DNA from: Tenrec ecaudatus | Taxonomy: Eukaryota; Chordata; Mammalia; Afrosoricida; Tenrecidae | Assembly (NCBI RefSeq): GCF_050624435.1 | Contig: NC_134537.1 | Span: 124,968,086 to 125,032,085, forward strand | Direction: 5' to 3' | Length of the DNA stretch: 64,000 nucleotides | Shown here: piece after piece, positions 11,655 through 64,000 of the stretch | Numbering within the stretch: the stretch's first letter is position 1 | How the letters are laid out: each line of letters begins with the position of its first letter | Position numbers and translations under genes: made by a program | Notes under the pieces: generated by a model | Seen by the model: only the letters and a program-made list of their open reading frames with translations | The model's database searches: none | What the model was told of the DNA's origin: nothing

Positions 11655-12312
11655 GTCCCAAGTTGGCAAGGGGTGGACTGGCCAATAGGAACCTGTGGGG
11701 TTAATCAGGTCATAGTTTTATTGCAGGGTAGAGATAAATGGTTCCGCAAGGCCCGTCCCTTTCTCGCTCTCTGATCGGACCAGCATGTGGCTGCTTAGCT
11801 AGTTCTCTGCCTCAACTTGTGAGCTTCACTACCTGTGGGATGGCCAACCCATGGATTGTGATCACTAGAGCTTGAGGTGTCTTCGAGACCTGCTTCACCA
11901 TGCTGCTAGTGTGTACATCGCTTGAGCTTGAGGCTGGTAAATCATGTTTTGTATTGCTTGAGTTTGATATCCCATCCAGGCCTGCTTTGCTAAGTTCATG
12001 AGCTGTTGACTATTGGTAACCCACCCTGCTGTTTGCTGCCTGTGGCTAGACTCTGCCTGCATTGTCTGAGGGAAGACTCAGCTGTCTGCTTCCTTGACCT
12101 TAGACCGGGAAGCCGTTATGAGTTGAAGGATTTCCAATATATCAACTGTTCCAGGTAAGTGAGTTGAAGTGAGCCCTCTGTACTACTGTGTGGACTAAAT
12201 AGCGGCTATATTCCTTTGTGCTGTATAAATCTATCTATCTATCTATGCACAGATATCGATAATCATAAGTGTCCCGGTTTTGTTTCTCTAGAGAATCTTG
12301 CCTAACACAAAG
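11655..12312 (+). mobile_element. LTR-like element, diverged long copy
   Basis: Begins caagttggcaaggggtggac and ends gttttgtttctctagagaat with cttgcctaacacaaag, as the copies at 6345 and 7383. The centre (11840-12120) differs and includes catcgcttgagcttgaggc-like repeats. A short TCTA microsatellite lies at 12226-12246. Confidence 0.55.
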
Positions 12313-12639
12313 GCACTTCCAATGCTTTTCACCCAACCATCCCTCGGGTGCATCAGTTCTTCTTGGTCCTCATACACCTGTGAGGCGACTGAAACTTCCA
12401 GGGTGTAAGCCAGCACAACACAGTCCTCAAAGTGTTTGTATTTTTATTTAATTTTTCCCCACAGTTTTATTGGCACAGGATTTACATATCATACAATTCC
12501 ATCATTCAATCATATAAAGAAGAATTGTACAATCATGACCACATCCATTTTAGACAACCCCACCCCCAATTTGCTCTTTAATACTTTAATACATCTAATG
12601 TAGCAGATTTGCCCATTTTGATTTTTCTTGACTCGCAGG

Positions 12640-12765
12640 GAGCTCTGGTGGTGTATTGGTTATGCATTGGGCTGCTCTCTGCATGGTTGGCCTTTCAAAA
12701 GTGCCAGCAGCTCTGCGGACGAAAGACTGGGCTTTCTACTCCCATAATCAGTTCTGAGTCCACAC
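12640..12765 (+). repeat. AfroSINE-type SINE, 3' truncated
   Basis: Head gggagctctggtggtgtatt and the agctctgcggacgaaagac centre are clear; after gttctgagtcc the match fades. Further SINE-like scraps continue to about 13130. Confidence 0.7.
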
Positions 12766-13334
12766 CGAGCCGGGGCAGGGCGTCTGGTTTGGGAGCGGCT
12801 CCCAGGCGTGGTGGTTGCCGAGCCAAGTGAAACAACATCCCCGACAACCCCAGTCTTTTCATGATGCTGCTCATTCGTCCCGTTGGGAGCCTTCTTTTTT
12901 CTTCACACTGAGGTGGCAGGAGAAAGACAGGCTTCCGACTCCCGTAAAGAGTGACAGTCTCAGAACTCACAGGGGCAGTTCTGCCCTGTCTTGTGGGGGC
13001 GCTGACCGACCCACACTGAGGTGTGGTCCTCCTCAAGCCCTGCTCGGGAGTGGATCTGAGCTCACAGCAATGCTACATAGGATTTATGAGGCTGCAAATC
13101 TTTACAGGACTAGAAAGACTTAATTTTTCTCCCTCTGAGGGCCTGGTGAATTACAGCCATAGCCCAACGCATAGCCCACAACCAGATGCCACTTATTAAA
13201 GAATATTCCCAAAGAAAGAGGAAAACCTTGAATTTAAACAAGACGTTAGCTCTAACTTCAGGTCTATTGAAACTATGGAGCAGAGGAACAAGTTACATGA
13301 CACTTAGCTAAGCCATCAACCCAATCTAGACTGT
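12766..13334. other. Intergenic, SINE scraps
   Basis: Contains broken SINE-like phrases (aggtggcaggagaaagacag, gtctcagaactcacagggg) to about 13130, then unrecognised sequence. Confidence 0.5.
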
Positions 13335-13540
13335 GGGACATTTCCCAAGAGGGTTGGGTCATGTGGAGGGGCAGCAAAAAGGAGGAAGGTCCTGGGTGAG
13401 ATGGAGTGACACAGCGGCTGCAAGAATGGGCTCAAGCGGAGGAACACTTGTGCAGGACCGGGCAGTGCCGTGTTCTGTTGTGCACAAGGTTGCTATGGGT
13501 CAGAACAGACTCAAGGGCACCTATCACCAATGCTCCACAA
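13335..13540 (+). mobile_element. RTE-type LINE 3' end
   Basis: Shows gggtcatgtggaggggcagc, the aggaaggtcctgg segment, aggaccgggcagtg and the tail ttgctatgggtcagaacag followed by gggcacctatcacca. It abuts a SINE directly downstream. Confidence 0.7.
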
Positions 13541-13690
13541 AGCGACCTTGGTGGCACTGTGGGCTAAGCACGTGATTGGCAGTTCAAACTGACCAGCCAC
13601 TCCATGAGAAAAAGACGAGGCAGTCTGCGCCTGTAACAATGGACTGTCTAGGATCGCAATGGGTCAGAATCTCCAGGAAAGTAATGGGTG
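13541..13690 (+). repeat. AfroSINE-type SINE
   Basis: Head gcgaccttggtggcactgtg, centre gaccagccactccatgag, tail tcgcaatgggtcagaatc. It follows an RTE tail with almost no gap, so the two may have inserted at one site. Confidence 0.78.
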
Positions 13691-13904
13691 ACTGACCCAA
13701 TGAATAATATTCTTTAAAAAAAGAATAGCAATAGACATCTCACTTTGATTGTAAAGCATTTTTTCTTACAAGATCAAAAATTAACCTTAAAAAGGTTTCT
13801 CACTCACGCTGTAAAAGTATCAACTTGTTTCGTCCACCAGGAACTGCTCTGCAGTATTACAAATTCCCTTTCTAGCTAGAAACGGATCCTCAGTAACAAA
13901 CCCC

Positions 13905-14125
13905 AAACCCGGAAAACTCACTGCTACCCAGTGGATTCCGACGCACGGCAACCCTGTAGGACAAATCCAATAGCATAGGATAGAACTGCCCCTTTGGATT
14001 TCCAAGACACTTAAACCCTTACAGGAGCACACAGCTTCATCGTTCTCCTGAGCAGCAGCTGGTGGTTTCGAACTGCTGACCTTGGGGTTAGCAGCCCACT
14101 ACAAAATCCGCTATACCACCATACT
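13905..14125 (-). repeat. AfroSINE-type SINE
   Basis: Antisense: cactgctacccagtggattc, gcagctggtggtttcgaact and gcagcccactacaaaatc, ending at ataccaccat. Confidence 0.85.
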
Positions 14126-14284
14126 AAACTAAACCCATTACTGTGAATTGATGAAAAAGATTGTTTACTGACCTCATTTTAATTTCAAGAGGTCTCATAA
14201 CTATATATGGGCAAAAGCAGTATTTAAGAGGTTACTTTCAAACTCAGTACTGTCAGTTAATTCAGCCACCACTAAGTATGTGGT

Positions 14285-14450
14285 GTCTGTGTCCTGGTGG
14301 CACAGTGGGTTACACGTCAGGTCAGCAGTTGGCAACCACCAGCCACTCTGCTGGAGAAAGATGAGGCTTTCTGCTCCCATCAGGGTTCCGCTTGGGACAC
14401 CACAGGGGCAGTTCTACTTCGCCGTCAGAATCGACTCGATGGCGACGAGC
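14285..14450 (+). repeat. AfroSINE-type SINE
   Basis: Head tcctggtggcacagtgggtt, centre agaaagatgaggctttctgc, tail cgtcagaatcgactcgatgg. One of the least diverged copies in the window. Confidence 0.9.
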
Positions 14451-14565
14451 TCAGTTCAACTACTTGCTCACCTGGAAACTTGTTTTCATTAAGAAAAATA
14501 TAGTTAAACTTCTGTGAAGCTCCCACTTCTCAGAAATGCTTTCCCCCTTTGGCTTCTTAAACTCA

Positions 14566-14658
14566 GGGAGCTCTGGGCTCAAACACTGGTGGCGTAACCT
14601 TCTGTTGTGCGTACAGTCGCTATGGGTTGGAACCGACTCAATGTCACCTAACCACCAA
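14566..14658 (+). mobile_element. RTE-type LINE tail fragment
   Basis: Only the last 90 bases or so: ccttctgttgtgcgtacag, tcgctatgggttggaaccg and atgtcacctaaccacc. An antisense SINE follows immediately. Confidence 0.6.
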
Positions 14659-14659
14659 C

Positions 14660-14870
14660 CAAACTCACTGCTATTGTGAGTGCTGACTCACAGCAAGCCT
14701 ATAGGACAGGGTAGAACTGTTCCTATGTGTTTCTGAGACTGTAACTTTTGACAGTAGAGCCTCATCTTTCTCCTGAAGAGCAGCTGGTGGTTTTGAACTG
14801 CTAACTTTGTGGTTTCGACGTGTTGCCCCTGTGCCCAACACGTAACCTATTGCATCGCTGTGGGAAACTA
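14660..14870 (-). repeat. AfroSINE-type SINE
   Basis: Antisense: aaactcactgctattgtgag, agcagctggtggttttgaac, and cacgtaacctattgcatcgc near the head end. Confidence 0.87.
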
Positions 14871-14929
14871 ACACCAAGGGAAACAGGACTAGGACTTATT
14901 CCTTAACTTTTAACAGAGGGAATCTGGAA

Positions 14930-15462
14930 AGCTAGTATTCCACAGTAGGAAAGCCACCACTTTGGTAAGTTAGAGATGAAGTCCAAGCACATTAGCCTGC
15001 CTTAAATATCATTCCCACAGATTCTACCATAACAGCTATGCTGCCTTAAAGTGAGCACATGGTTGATTCTATCCCCTTGTAGAAGCAGACATTCTTTAGT
15101 CATCTCCCCACTGCAGCATCCCTCCCCCCTTATGCTTTCCTCCAATGCAGGTATTGTTTCCTCACCTGTGAGCTCAGTTACTTTACTGTGGTTACCACCC
15201 ACCTTGTGACATCTGTAACTACTGAATATGCATATCTTAGGGCTACCTATACTTATCCCAAGACAATAAAGAGTCTCCTCCTTTCTTCGGGACCTCCACG
15301 ACCAAGAGGGGCTGAGGTGAGTATGCTACGATGAGATGTGTCTGACTCCTCCATTTCACTCTCTCCTCCTCTCTATGACTTCCCTATCATCTTGTTAGGC
15401 TACAACCGCACCCCTGCGCCCAGGGAGCCTGCGGTTGTCAGAGGCTGGTGTAGGCTAACACA
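14930..15462 (+). repeat. LTR-like segment with AATAAA
   Basis: Contains cttatcccaagacaataaag followed by agtctcctcctttcttcggg and ends ...tggtgtaggctaaca, a common LTR shape (signal, R-like region, CA end). The left border is not seen, and no companion LTR or internal region was found. Confidence 0.4.
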
Positions 15463-18400
15463 TCACTGGAGTGAAACTGTTTACTTGCAACAGTAGTAGC
15501 TTGCCTACTTTAGGCACTTGTTTTGATAAACCAAATGATCTCCCTGCCTGCTCCAAATAAACCCATGTTTCCCGTGTGTGTGTGTTTCAATTAAACAACA
15601 GACAGTGGTGAACAAAGGGAAGGGCAATCATTCTGTGTTAAAGGAAACTCAAAAAAGACTAAGGAGACAACAACCCACTCAAATGCTGGATCTTGTGTAG
15701 CTTCTGATTCAAGCAAATGAACCTTCAAAAGATGTGTGGGGAGGGTGTTTCACTGGGCACAACAACGCACTGCGGTGAGGCTGAGCAGTCCTTTCTGCTC
15801 TGCGTGAAACATTGTCAGAGCACAGGGGAGACGCGGCACAATGCTACTGGCTATTCACGCTGAATGGCGTGTGCCTGGCAATTTGCTGGCAACTCACACT
15901 GCTGTGTAAGCTGGGAAATTTTCACAGTAAAATATAAGATGTCCATTAGAAGCGGAGCAAATGTCGTGAATGTAGCCTAGCCAGCTGGTGGTCACATCTG
16001 CTCACAGAGGCGAGGCTTCATGGAGCTTCTCCCGTCTCGAGTTGAGGCAAGTCAGCGTTTTCTCTGGAATACAGGACTCACTGCTGTTGGTTCCTGCTAC
16101 AGTTGGGATTCCAGAAGTAAGTGTTGAGGCAAATGGTTTTTGAACGATCATTTTCTAAACGAAACTTTTCTTCACACATTGGAGTGCTAAAAAAGACAAG
16201 TTTCGCCCCCAAGCCCTGGAATTCCAATAGAGAAAGAATGCATTTCTCCGGAGAAGCAGTGGGGAGGATTTCAATCAGGCCTCTTCCCATTTTGTGTGTG
16301 TTTCTGTTTCCCCGCCGAATCTCTTATCACTGAGCAGACACGTCAAGGGGTGGGAGAACCGAGCTTTGCTCAACACTGGGCAAGCGAGCCTATGCTAAAA
16401 GCACCGGGCTGGCAGTGTTCACAGGAGGGGATGAAAGTACACCCTCTCATTATCCGGAAAAGCGCTTCCTTGACGTGTTTATCTTGCGTTTTCATTTGTC
16501 CTCACATACCAGTATCTGCCCAAGGATGATAAACTTGCATCCAAAAGATGTGCTATGCACACGAAAACAAAGCCATCCCAGGTGGCTCCCCCACTCACAC
16601 CCTGTCAAGTTCATCACCTCCCCGGCGCCTCTCTAGCTCGAAATGGAAATTCTCAAAGATGCCACAAAGTAGAGAGAATGGGTGCCCACCGCCCAGTACC
16701 CACGACTTATCTTTAACCATGGTCAACATTTTGAAAATCTGGTTTTATCCATCTCTCTGCCACCCAGTTTTGACTCTGGCTTTTGCCTTCTGGGTTATTT
16801 TAAAGCAAACCCCAGACATGTCCTCATTCACAGAAGCTGCCCAGGGAGGAGGGTGGGAAAGAAGGTGGGAAGATGCTGGGCCTGGGGGCCAAGTGCCTTC
16901 ATTGGAATACCAGCTCCTCCAACCACCTGCCGGTTAGGCCCCTAGGCTTGGCAGATTGCGTTCCCAAAGCTGGCTGCTGTAACAGTATCTCCCTCGCCAC
17001 AGGCCCTTCTGGGATGTCACAATTCCCCCAGCAGGAAGTGGAGTTCTGATCCCCTCCTCCAGAATCTGGGTGGATTTGTGGCCTTAGCAGAAGTGGCATC
17101 ATTCAATATCCCAGCAAGGTCATATGAGGCAAGCCAACTTTCAGCTTGCTGGCTGGAGTACACGCAGGAGTACAGCACTACCTCAGAGCAGCCGGGCTAG
17201 TTGGGACTGCCACGCGGTGACGCAGCCCAAAGACCATGTCAACACTGGAAATGAGGGACCAGGCTTGGCGAGCCCACTGCTTAACTCTCCCTGTCCTTAA
17301 AAGCACCCCCATGCTAAAGCCAGCGACTCGGACTGCAATGACCTCCATGTCCCAGTCAGAAATGCCCAAGGAACTGGCAACTTCCCCACCAAGTGAAACA
17401 ATAAGATATAAGACGGCTGCGGTGTTCGGCTCCTAAGTATTGGCTGCTTTGCTCTGCAGCCCTCCACAGCCAGATCCCACATACTTAAAGTGGGGTTAAC
17501 AGGGCTGATAAGATGTAACCCTTTTATGAGGATTAAATTTGAATAAAGTTTAGCAGTACCTGGCACATAATCACTCAAAAAACAAACTCACTGCCACCAA
17601 GTCAAGTTCAACTCATAGCATTCAATACGTGTTAGTCATTACCACTGGGAAAGATAAATCATTCAGAGATTTTGACTAACCCAACAAGGATCATCATTGC
17701 CAGTTTCCATTAGCCACGTGCACTCATAAATTTTGTTTTTGTGCTTAGAGATTTCAGCTAAGCTTGTGAAAAACCAACTTCCAGGTTGCTGTGGGCTTTT
17801 GTTTCTCCTTTGAATGACTGACGGAAACTAAGAACTAGAACATGCTCGGGTGTGATTCGCCTGGTATGTGGACCTGGCATGTGGGTGTGCTTAGCAGCCG
17901 GACTTCGGTTTTAATTCCCCTCTGGTAATACGTGCTTCAGAAAGCAGAAACAATCAGGCCTTGTGATCACTTTCTCTGTTGGCCTTGGCTGTAAGTTGAG
18001 TAGAAAGGCGAGTTTTAGTCTTTGAAGAGAACTGAGGATCATTAAACTATGAATTTCTTCTTTCGTGAAAATGCGGGCTTTCGCACTCACTTGAGCACAT
18101 TATGTTCTTTCACAGACTGGAAGAGAATGGCATTCTCGGCTCAAAGAGACGGTGCTTGTGAACTTCACCGAAGAATGGCATGATTATTGCCCATGAGAAA
18201 TATTTTCAAACAAAACAATCTTATACTTACCTGCAAACACTAAAAAGGGCATTTAAAAACAATCATCAAAACAAGAAAATAGGATGTCAATTTGTTCTGC
18301 TAAAGATCAGTGCACAGGAAACCTTTTCTTTGTCTTTAGCATTAATTCATAAAGCTTTATCTAGAGGGTTTAGTGTTGTGGGCTGTAGGCTGAATTCACA

Positions 18401-18527
18401 TGGCATTAAAAACAAAAAGGGAGAGCAGGATAAAGCGCTATTCCATGTCAGGTATTTGTCCTAATCACGGACATTGCACGTGACTGCTTCCTGACATCCA
18501 TCATCACTACCATTACACAAAGGTGGT
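15463..18527. other. Intergenic, largest stretch without recognised features
   Basis: Three kilobases with no gene. A piece at about 16700-16830 (tttgaaaatctggttttatc, ttttaaagcaaaccccagac) resembles an old L1 fragment. The open frames at 16548-16945 overlap it and are not supported as coding. Confidence 0.5.
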
Positions 18528-18690
18528 GCAATCGCTGGGTGCTTAAGGCAGTGAACCGAAAGGTTTGCACACACCTGCGGCTACGAGGGGGAGAGACCTG
18601 GTCATCCGCTCCTGTCAAGAGCCCCAGCTTGGAAAACCCACGGGGAGTTTTCTATCCATGGAAATTGACAGCACACAGCCACGATTAGAC
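18528..18690 (+). repeat. AfroSINE-type SINE, diverged
   Basis: Recognisable as ggtggtgcaatcgctgggtg, cacacacctgcggctacg and cccacggggagttttctat; the tail is lost. Confidence 0.6.
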
Positions 18691-18734
18691 AACACACTTT
18701 GGTTGTCTCTTCTCAGGGTCTAAGGTCTCATGTA

Positions 18735-18925
18735 GGAGGCCTGGAATCATAGTGTTTACACACTGGGCTAACTGCAAGGTCGGCAGTTCAAAACCACCAG
18801 CTGCTCTGAGGGAGGAATATGGAGCTTTCTGCTCCTATCAACAGTTACAGTCTCAGAAACCCACAGGGAAGTTCTACCCTGCTCTATCGGGTCACTGGAG
18901 TCGACATCAACTTGTTGGCAGTGGG
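18735..18925 (+). repeat. AfroSINE-type SINE
   Basis: Clear gcagttcaaaaccaccagct, agtctcagaaacccacagg and gtcactggagtcgacatca; the head is diverged. Confidence 0.82.
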
Positions 18926-18944
18926 TGTTTGCTGGGAAAGCCTC

Positions 18945-20045
18945 ACGGGCAGCCATCGTAGGTTTTCATGTTGCTATGATGCGGAGTGCTGGAGCTCAGC
19001 TTCCAGACTAAGATGGACTAGGAAGACCTGCACATCTACTCCCAAATATCAACCAATGAAAACCCTATGAATTTTGTTGTTTGTGGGGATGGTGTAGAAC
19101 CTAGCAATGTTCCGTTCTCTTGGGAATAAGGTCACTATTTAAGTTGGGGCCAACTCAGAAGCAATGAAAGGTCAAAATAACAAGCTTCACAAGGATATTT
19201 ATAAGCACATCGGGGCTCTTCTAAGAGACCAAAATCTCACAGTAAGTGGAGAAAGGCTGAAGTTGTCAGGGAGATTGTCTGGCTTGGATCCACCACCAAT
19301 GCTTACGGAAGCAGGTGAGATCAGAAGACAGGTTGCATTGGGTAAACCTTTGCACTGGGCAAAACCTCTTTAACCTAAACCAAACTCACCGCCATCAAGT
19401 CAAAGCTGACTCATAGCAACCCCCTGTGGGTTTCCAAGACAGTTGACTGCAGTAGAGAGCCCATTCTTTCTCCAATGCAGCTGCTGGTGGTTTTGAACTG
19501 CCAACCATGTGGGTGGAAGCTCAATTCATAATTACTATACCACCAGGGCTCCTAAGACTTCTTTAGAGTACTATAAAGCAAGATTATTACTTTGAGGTCT
19601 AAGGTGCGCTCACCTGAAGCTATGGTATTTTCAATTGTTTCATATGCATGTGAAAGTTCTACGTTGGCTAAAGAAGCCCAAAGAAGACTCGATGTATCTG
19701 AACTTGTGCAGGCGCAGAATACTGAAATACCACAGACTGCTAAAAGGACAAACAAACGTGTCTTGAAATACTGCCAGAGTGTTCCTTAAGAGGCAAGGAT
19801 GGTGGGACTTTATCTTACATAGATTTAGTCAAGTTGTCAAAAGAGACTAGTCCCTGGAGAAGGAAATCATGTTTCATAAAGCAGGGCAGTGAAAAAGAGG
19901 CAGGCCCTCAAGATGATGGACTGACTCAGCGGCTGCGACAATAGGCCGAGAACCAGTGTGAGGATGGTCCAGGACCAGGCAGTGTTTTGTTCTTTTGTGG
20001 ATGAGGTCACTACGAGTAGGAACAATTCAATGGCATCTAGTAACA
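18945..20045 (+). mobile_element. RTE/BovB-type LINE, rearranged, with nested SINE
   Basis: Starts with the RTE 5' pattern ttccagactaagatggac and aaccctatgaat, then jumps to ORF2 3'-domain sequence (ggcttggatccacc, gcattgggtaaacc), is broken by an antisense SINE at 19378-19555, and continues with ctatggtattttcaattgtt to the RTE tail near 20030. The middle of ORF2 is missing. Intergenic, just downstream of TRAPPC11. Confidence 0.7.
19378..19555 (-). repeat. AfroSINE-type SINE nested in an RTE LINE
   Basis: Antisense: caaactcaccgccatcaagt, gctgctggtggttttgaact, ending ccaccagggctcct. RTE sequence resumes on its right, so this copy is younger than that LINE. Confidence 0.88.
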
Positions 20046-20159
20046 TGTGGACATGGGTACGTACCATGAGAGGAGCATGGCAAACACGGACCCCTCCCCT
20101 CCAGCAAGGGCTTGTGTACCCTCTCCTCACAAGTAACGACAAATAGATGGCACTGGATA

Positions 20160-20375
20160 AGCACTGACATTGGATCGGCAATGCTTCTGGGTCTTCTCGC
20201 GTATTCATTTACATAATCCTCCTGACGAGTCTGTGAGATAGGTATTTACTATCACCTACATCGTATAGAGAAAAAAACAGATCTAGAGAGGGTAAGTAAC
20301 CTCAAAGAGTCACCGAGCAACTCCGCAGCAGAGATGGGGTTCGGTCCAACAGTCTGACTGGGATCACAGGGCACT
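20160..20375 (+). repeat. MIR SINE
   Basis: Matches the MIR pattern: attcatttacataatcctcc, gtgagataggtatttactat, agagagggtaagtaacctc, gtctgactgggatcac. Diverged, as expected of this old mammalian family. Confidence 0.7.
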
Positions 20376-20669
20376 CACTTCTTCCCAAGACAGGCATTCC
20401 ACTGTCCAGGGGCCCCTGGAGGGGGAGGGCGCACAGCCGCTCTACAGCACAGATCGTCCGGCTTCCAAGCCTGCAGAGTGCTGTGTGCAGCTTTACTGTT
20501 GCTCTATGTGTGTGCAAGCTATGCATACACGTGCACGTGTGAGCACAGGCTTCTGACTGCAGGGTGGGGATGGAATGAATAGTCTCCATTAACCGCTGCT
20601 CCATACAAGGATAGCTCTTAGAAGCAGTTTCATGACAGTAGGATTAAAAAGGCACAATAGATATATGCA

Positions 20670-21562
20670 AGGAAATATGAAAGAGACCATATTTATTCAC
20701 ATCACTTATTTCTTTTACAATGCCTGTACTTTAAATAATAATTAGTTCCAGGTTCTTTTAAGTTAAGATATTTTAACAAAGAAAAAACTCAAAATGTGAT
20801 TTTTATTTACATGAATTAGGAATTTAAATTTTTAACTGTACATCACATCTTTTATCTTTTTCAAATTCTTTTAAACAATTCTTCTCATCATCAGAGCCTT
20901 CTTTTTCAAATTAAGATTTTATTAACACAGGTTTGAACCTGTTCCATAATGGTTTCTATTCTGGCGACTAGTTGAACCCCCTGACATTTTGGTGGGAAGT
21001 TGTGCCTAGATGACTTCTCTGAATTTCTTTGCTTAAGGTTTTCTGGAAGTGTTCCCTTCCAGCTAGTTACACACTGCTCGTGAGACCTTCCGTCTGGTCT
21101 GTCTTGTGAGCACACTCTCCTTCCATCTGTGATGACGGGTTTACTTCGTTTAGCTGACTCTGAACAGAGGCTCACAGGGGGTCCAGGATTTTATTGGGGC
21201 AACTTTGGTGCATTTTCCTTCTCCTTGTTCAGTCATTTGAGAATGCTTAATTTTTACCTTTGTTATCATACATGCAAACCACTGACTTTTAAAATTTACT
21301 AGTCATAAAATTACTTTCAATAATAACAATGCACTGATCATCTTTTTGCAGCACTGACAGATTCCAAATATTTATTAGTGAAAATATGAGGATAGATTTT
21401 TCTACTCTTTTAAGCATGAGTTCCTCTGAATTGTTGGCATAATATTCATTAAAAAATAGAAAACATTAACTTTTTAATCATGATCAAAGCTACCATTCAC
21501 AATGAAAAACCTATATAGATGTGCTCCACTGTAAGAATAGCCGGGCCAGGCTCCATCCAACA
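20670..21562 (-). other. TRAPPC11: Probable TRAPPC11 3' UTR
   Basis: Directly follows the stop codon on the minus strand. About 890 bases of AT-rich sequence in which I recognise no repeat, in contrast to the repeat-dense DNA on both sides. Several AATAAA motifs occur on the minus strand (plus-strand tttatt near 21190, 20920, 20802 and 20692). The end was placed after the last of these; an earlier site could be the real one. Confidence 0.5.
20692..20697 (-). terminator. Candidate polyadenylation signal AATAAA
   Basis: Minus-strand AATAAA, the most distal of several within the unique tract downstream of the TRAPPC11 stop. Its position gives a 3' UTR of about 0.9 kb. Which signal is used cannot be told from sequence alone. 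Confidence 0.35.

Positions 21563-64000
<42,438 letters not shown>

Noticed and set aside
16548..16945. 129- and 87-codon plus-strand ORFs
   Set aside because: Overlapping frames over an L1-like fragment with no recognisable protein or splice context.

Overview
The window is mammalian nuclear DNA, almost certainly from an afrotherian and most likely a tenrec such as Echinops telfairi or a relative. About thirty copies of a tRNA-derived SINE of AfroSINE type and several decayed RTE/BovB-type LINEs point to Afrotheria. A SPIN-type hAT MITE with a perfect 8-bp target duplication points to tenrecs, the afrotherian lineage known to carry SPIN. The species call is inference; the repeats and exons are seen directly.

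The one protein-coding gene supported is TRAPPC11, on the minus strand. Its last 23 coding exons (8 to 30 in human numbering) lie between 62461 and 21563. Joined, they give one uninterrupted frame of 888 codons plus stop, equal to human residues 246-1133, with every intron GT-AG. Exons 1-7 and the promoter lie beyond the right edge. A unique AT-rich tract at about 20670-21562 is the probable 3' UTR. The product is the foie gras / gryzun subunit of TRAPP III, acting in ER-to-Golgi transport, autophagy and glycosylation.

Positions 1-20670 are gene-poor intergenic DNA downstream of TRAPPC11. They hold retroelement 3' ends, four copies of an LTR-like element, a 42-bp minisatellite, a GA microsatellite, a G-run with quadruplex potential and a mariner fossil. 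The introns (21.6-62.4 kb) are crowded with nested repeats: SINEs, RTE and L1 pieces, the SPIN copy, a second hAT MITE of OposCharlie1-like type inside an RTE copy, a solo LTR inside an old L1, an internally deleted mariner and an unusual 119-bp MITE. The right end (62.5-64 kb) is intron 7 with another mariner fossil.

No RNA gene, CRISPR array or bacterial feature was seen. I found no undescribed gene system. The most distinctive signal is the mixture of independent DNA-transposon lineages, at least one of them a known horizontal-transfer family, embedded in an intact housekeeping gene.
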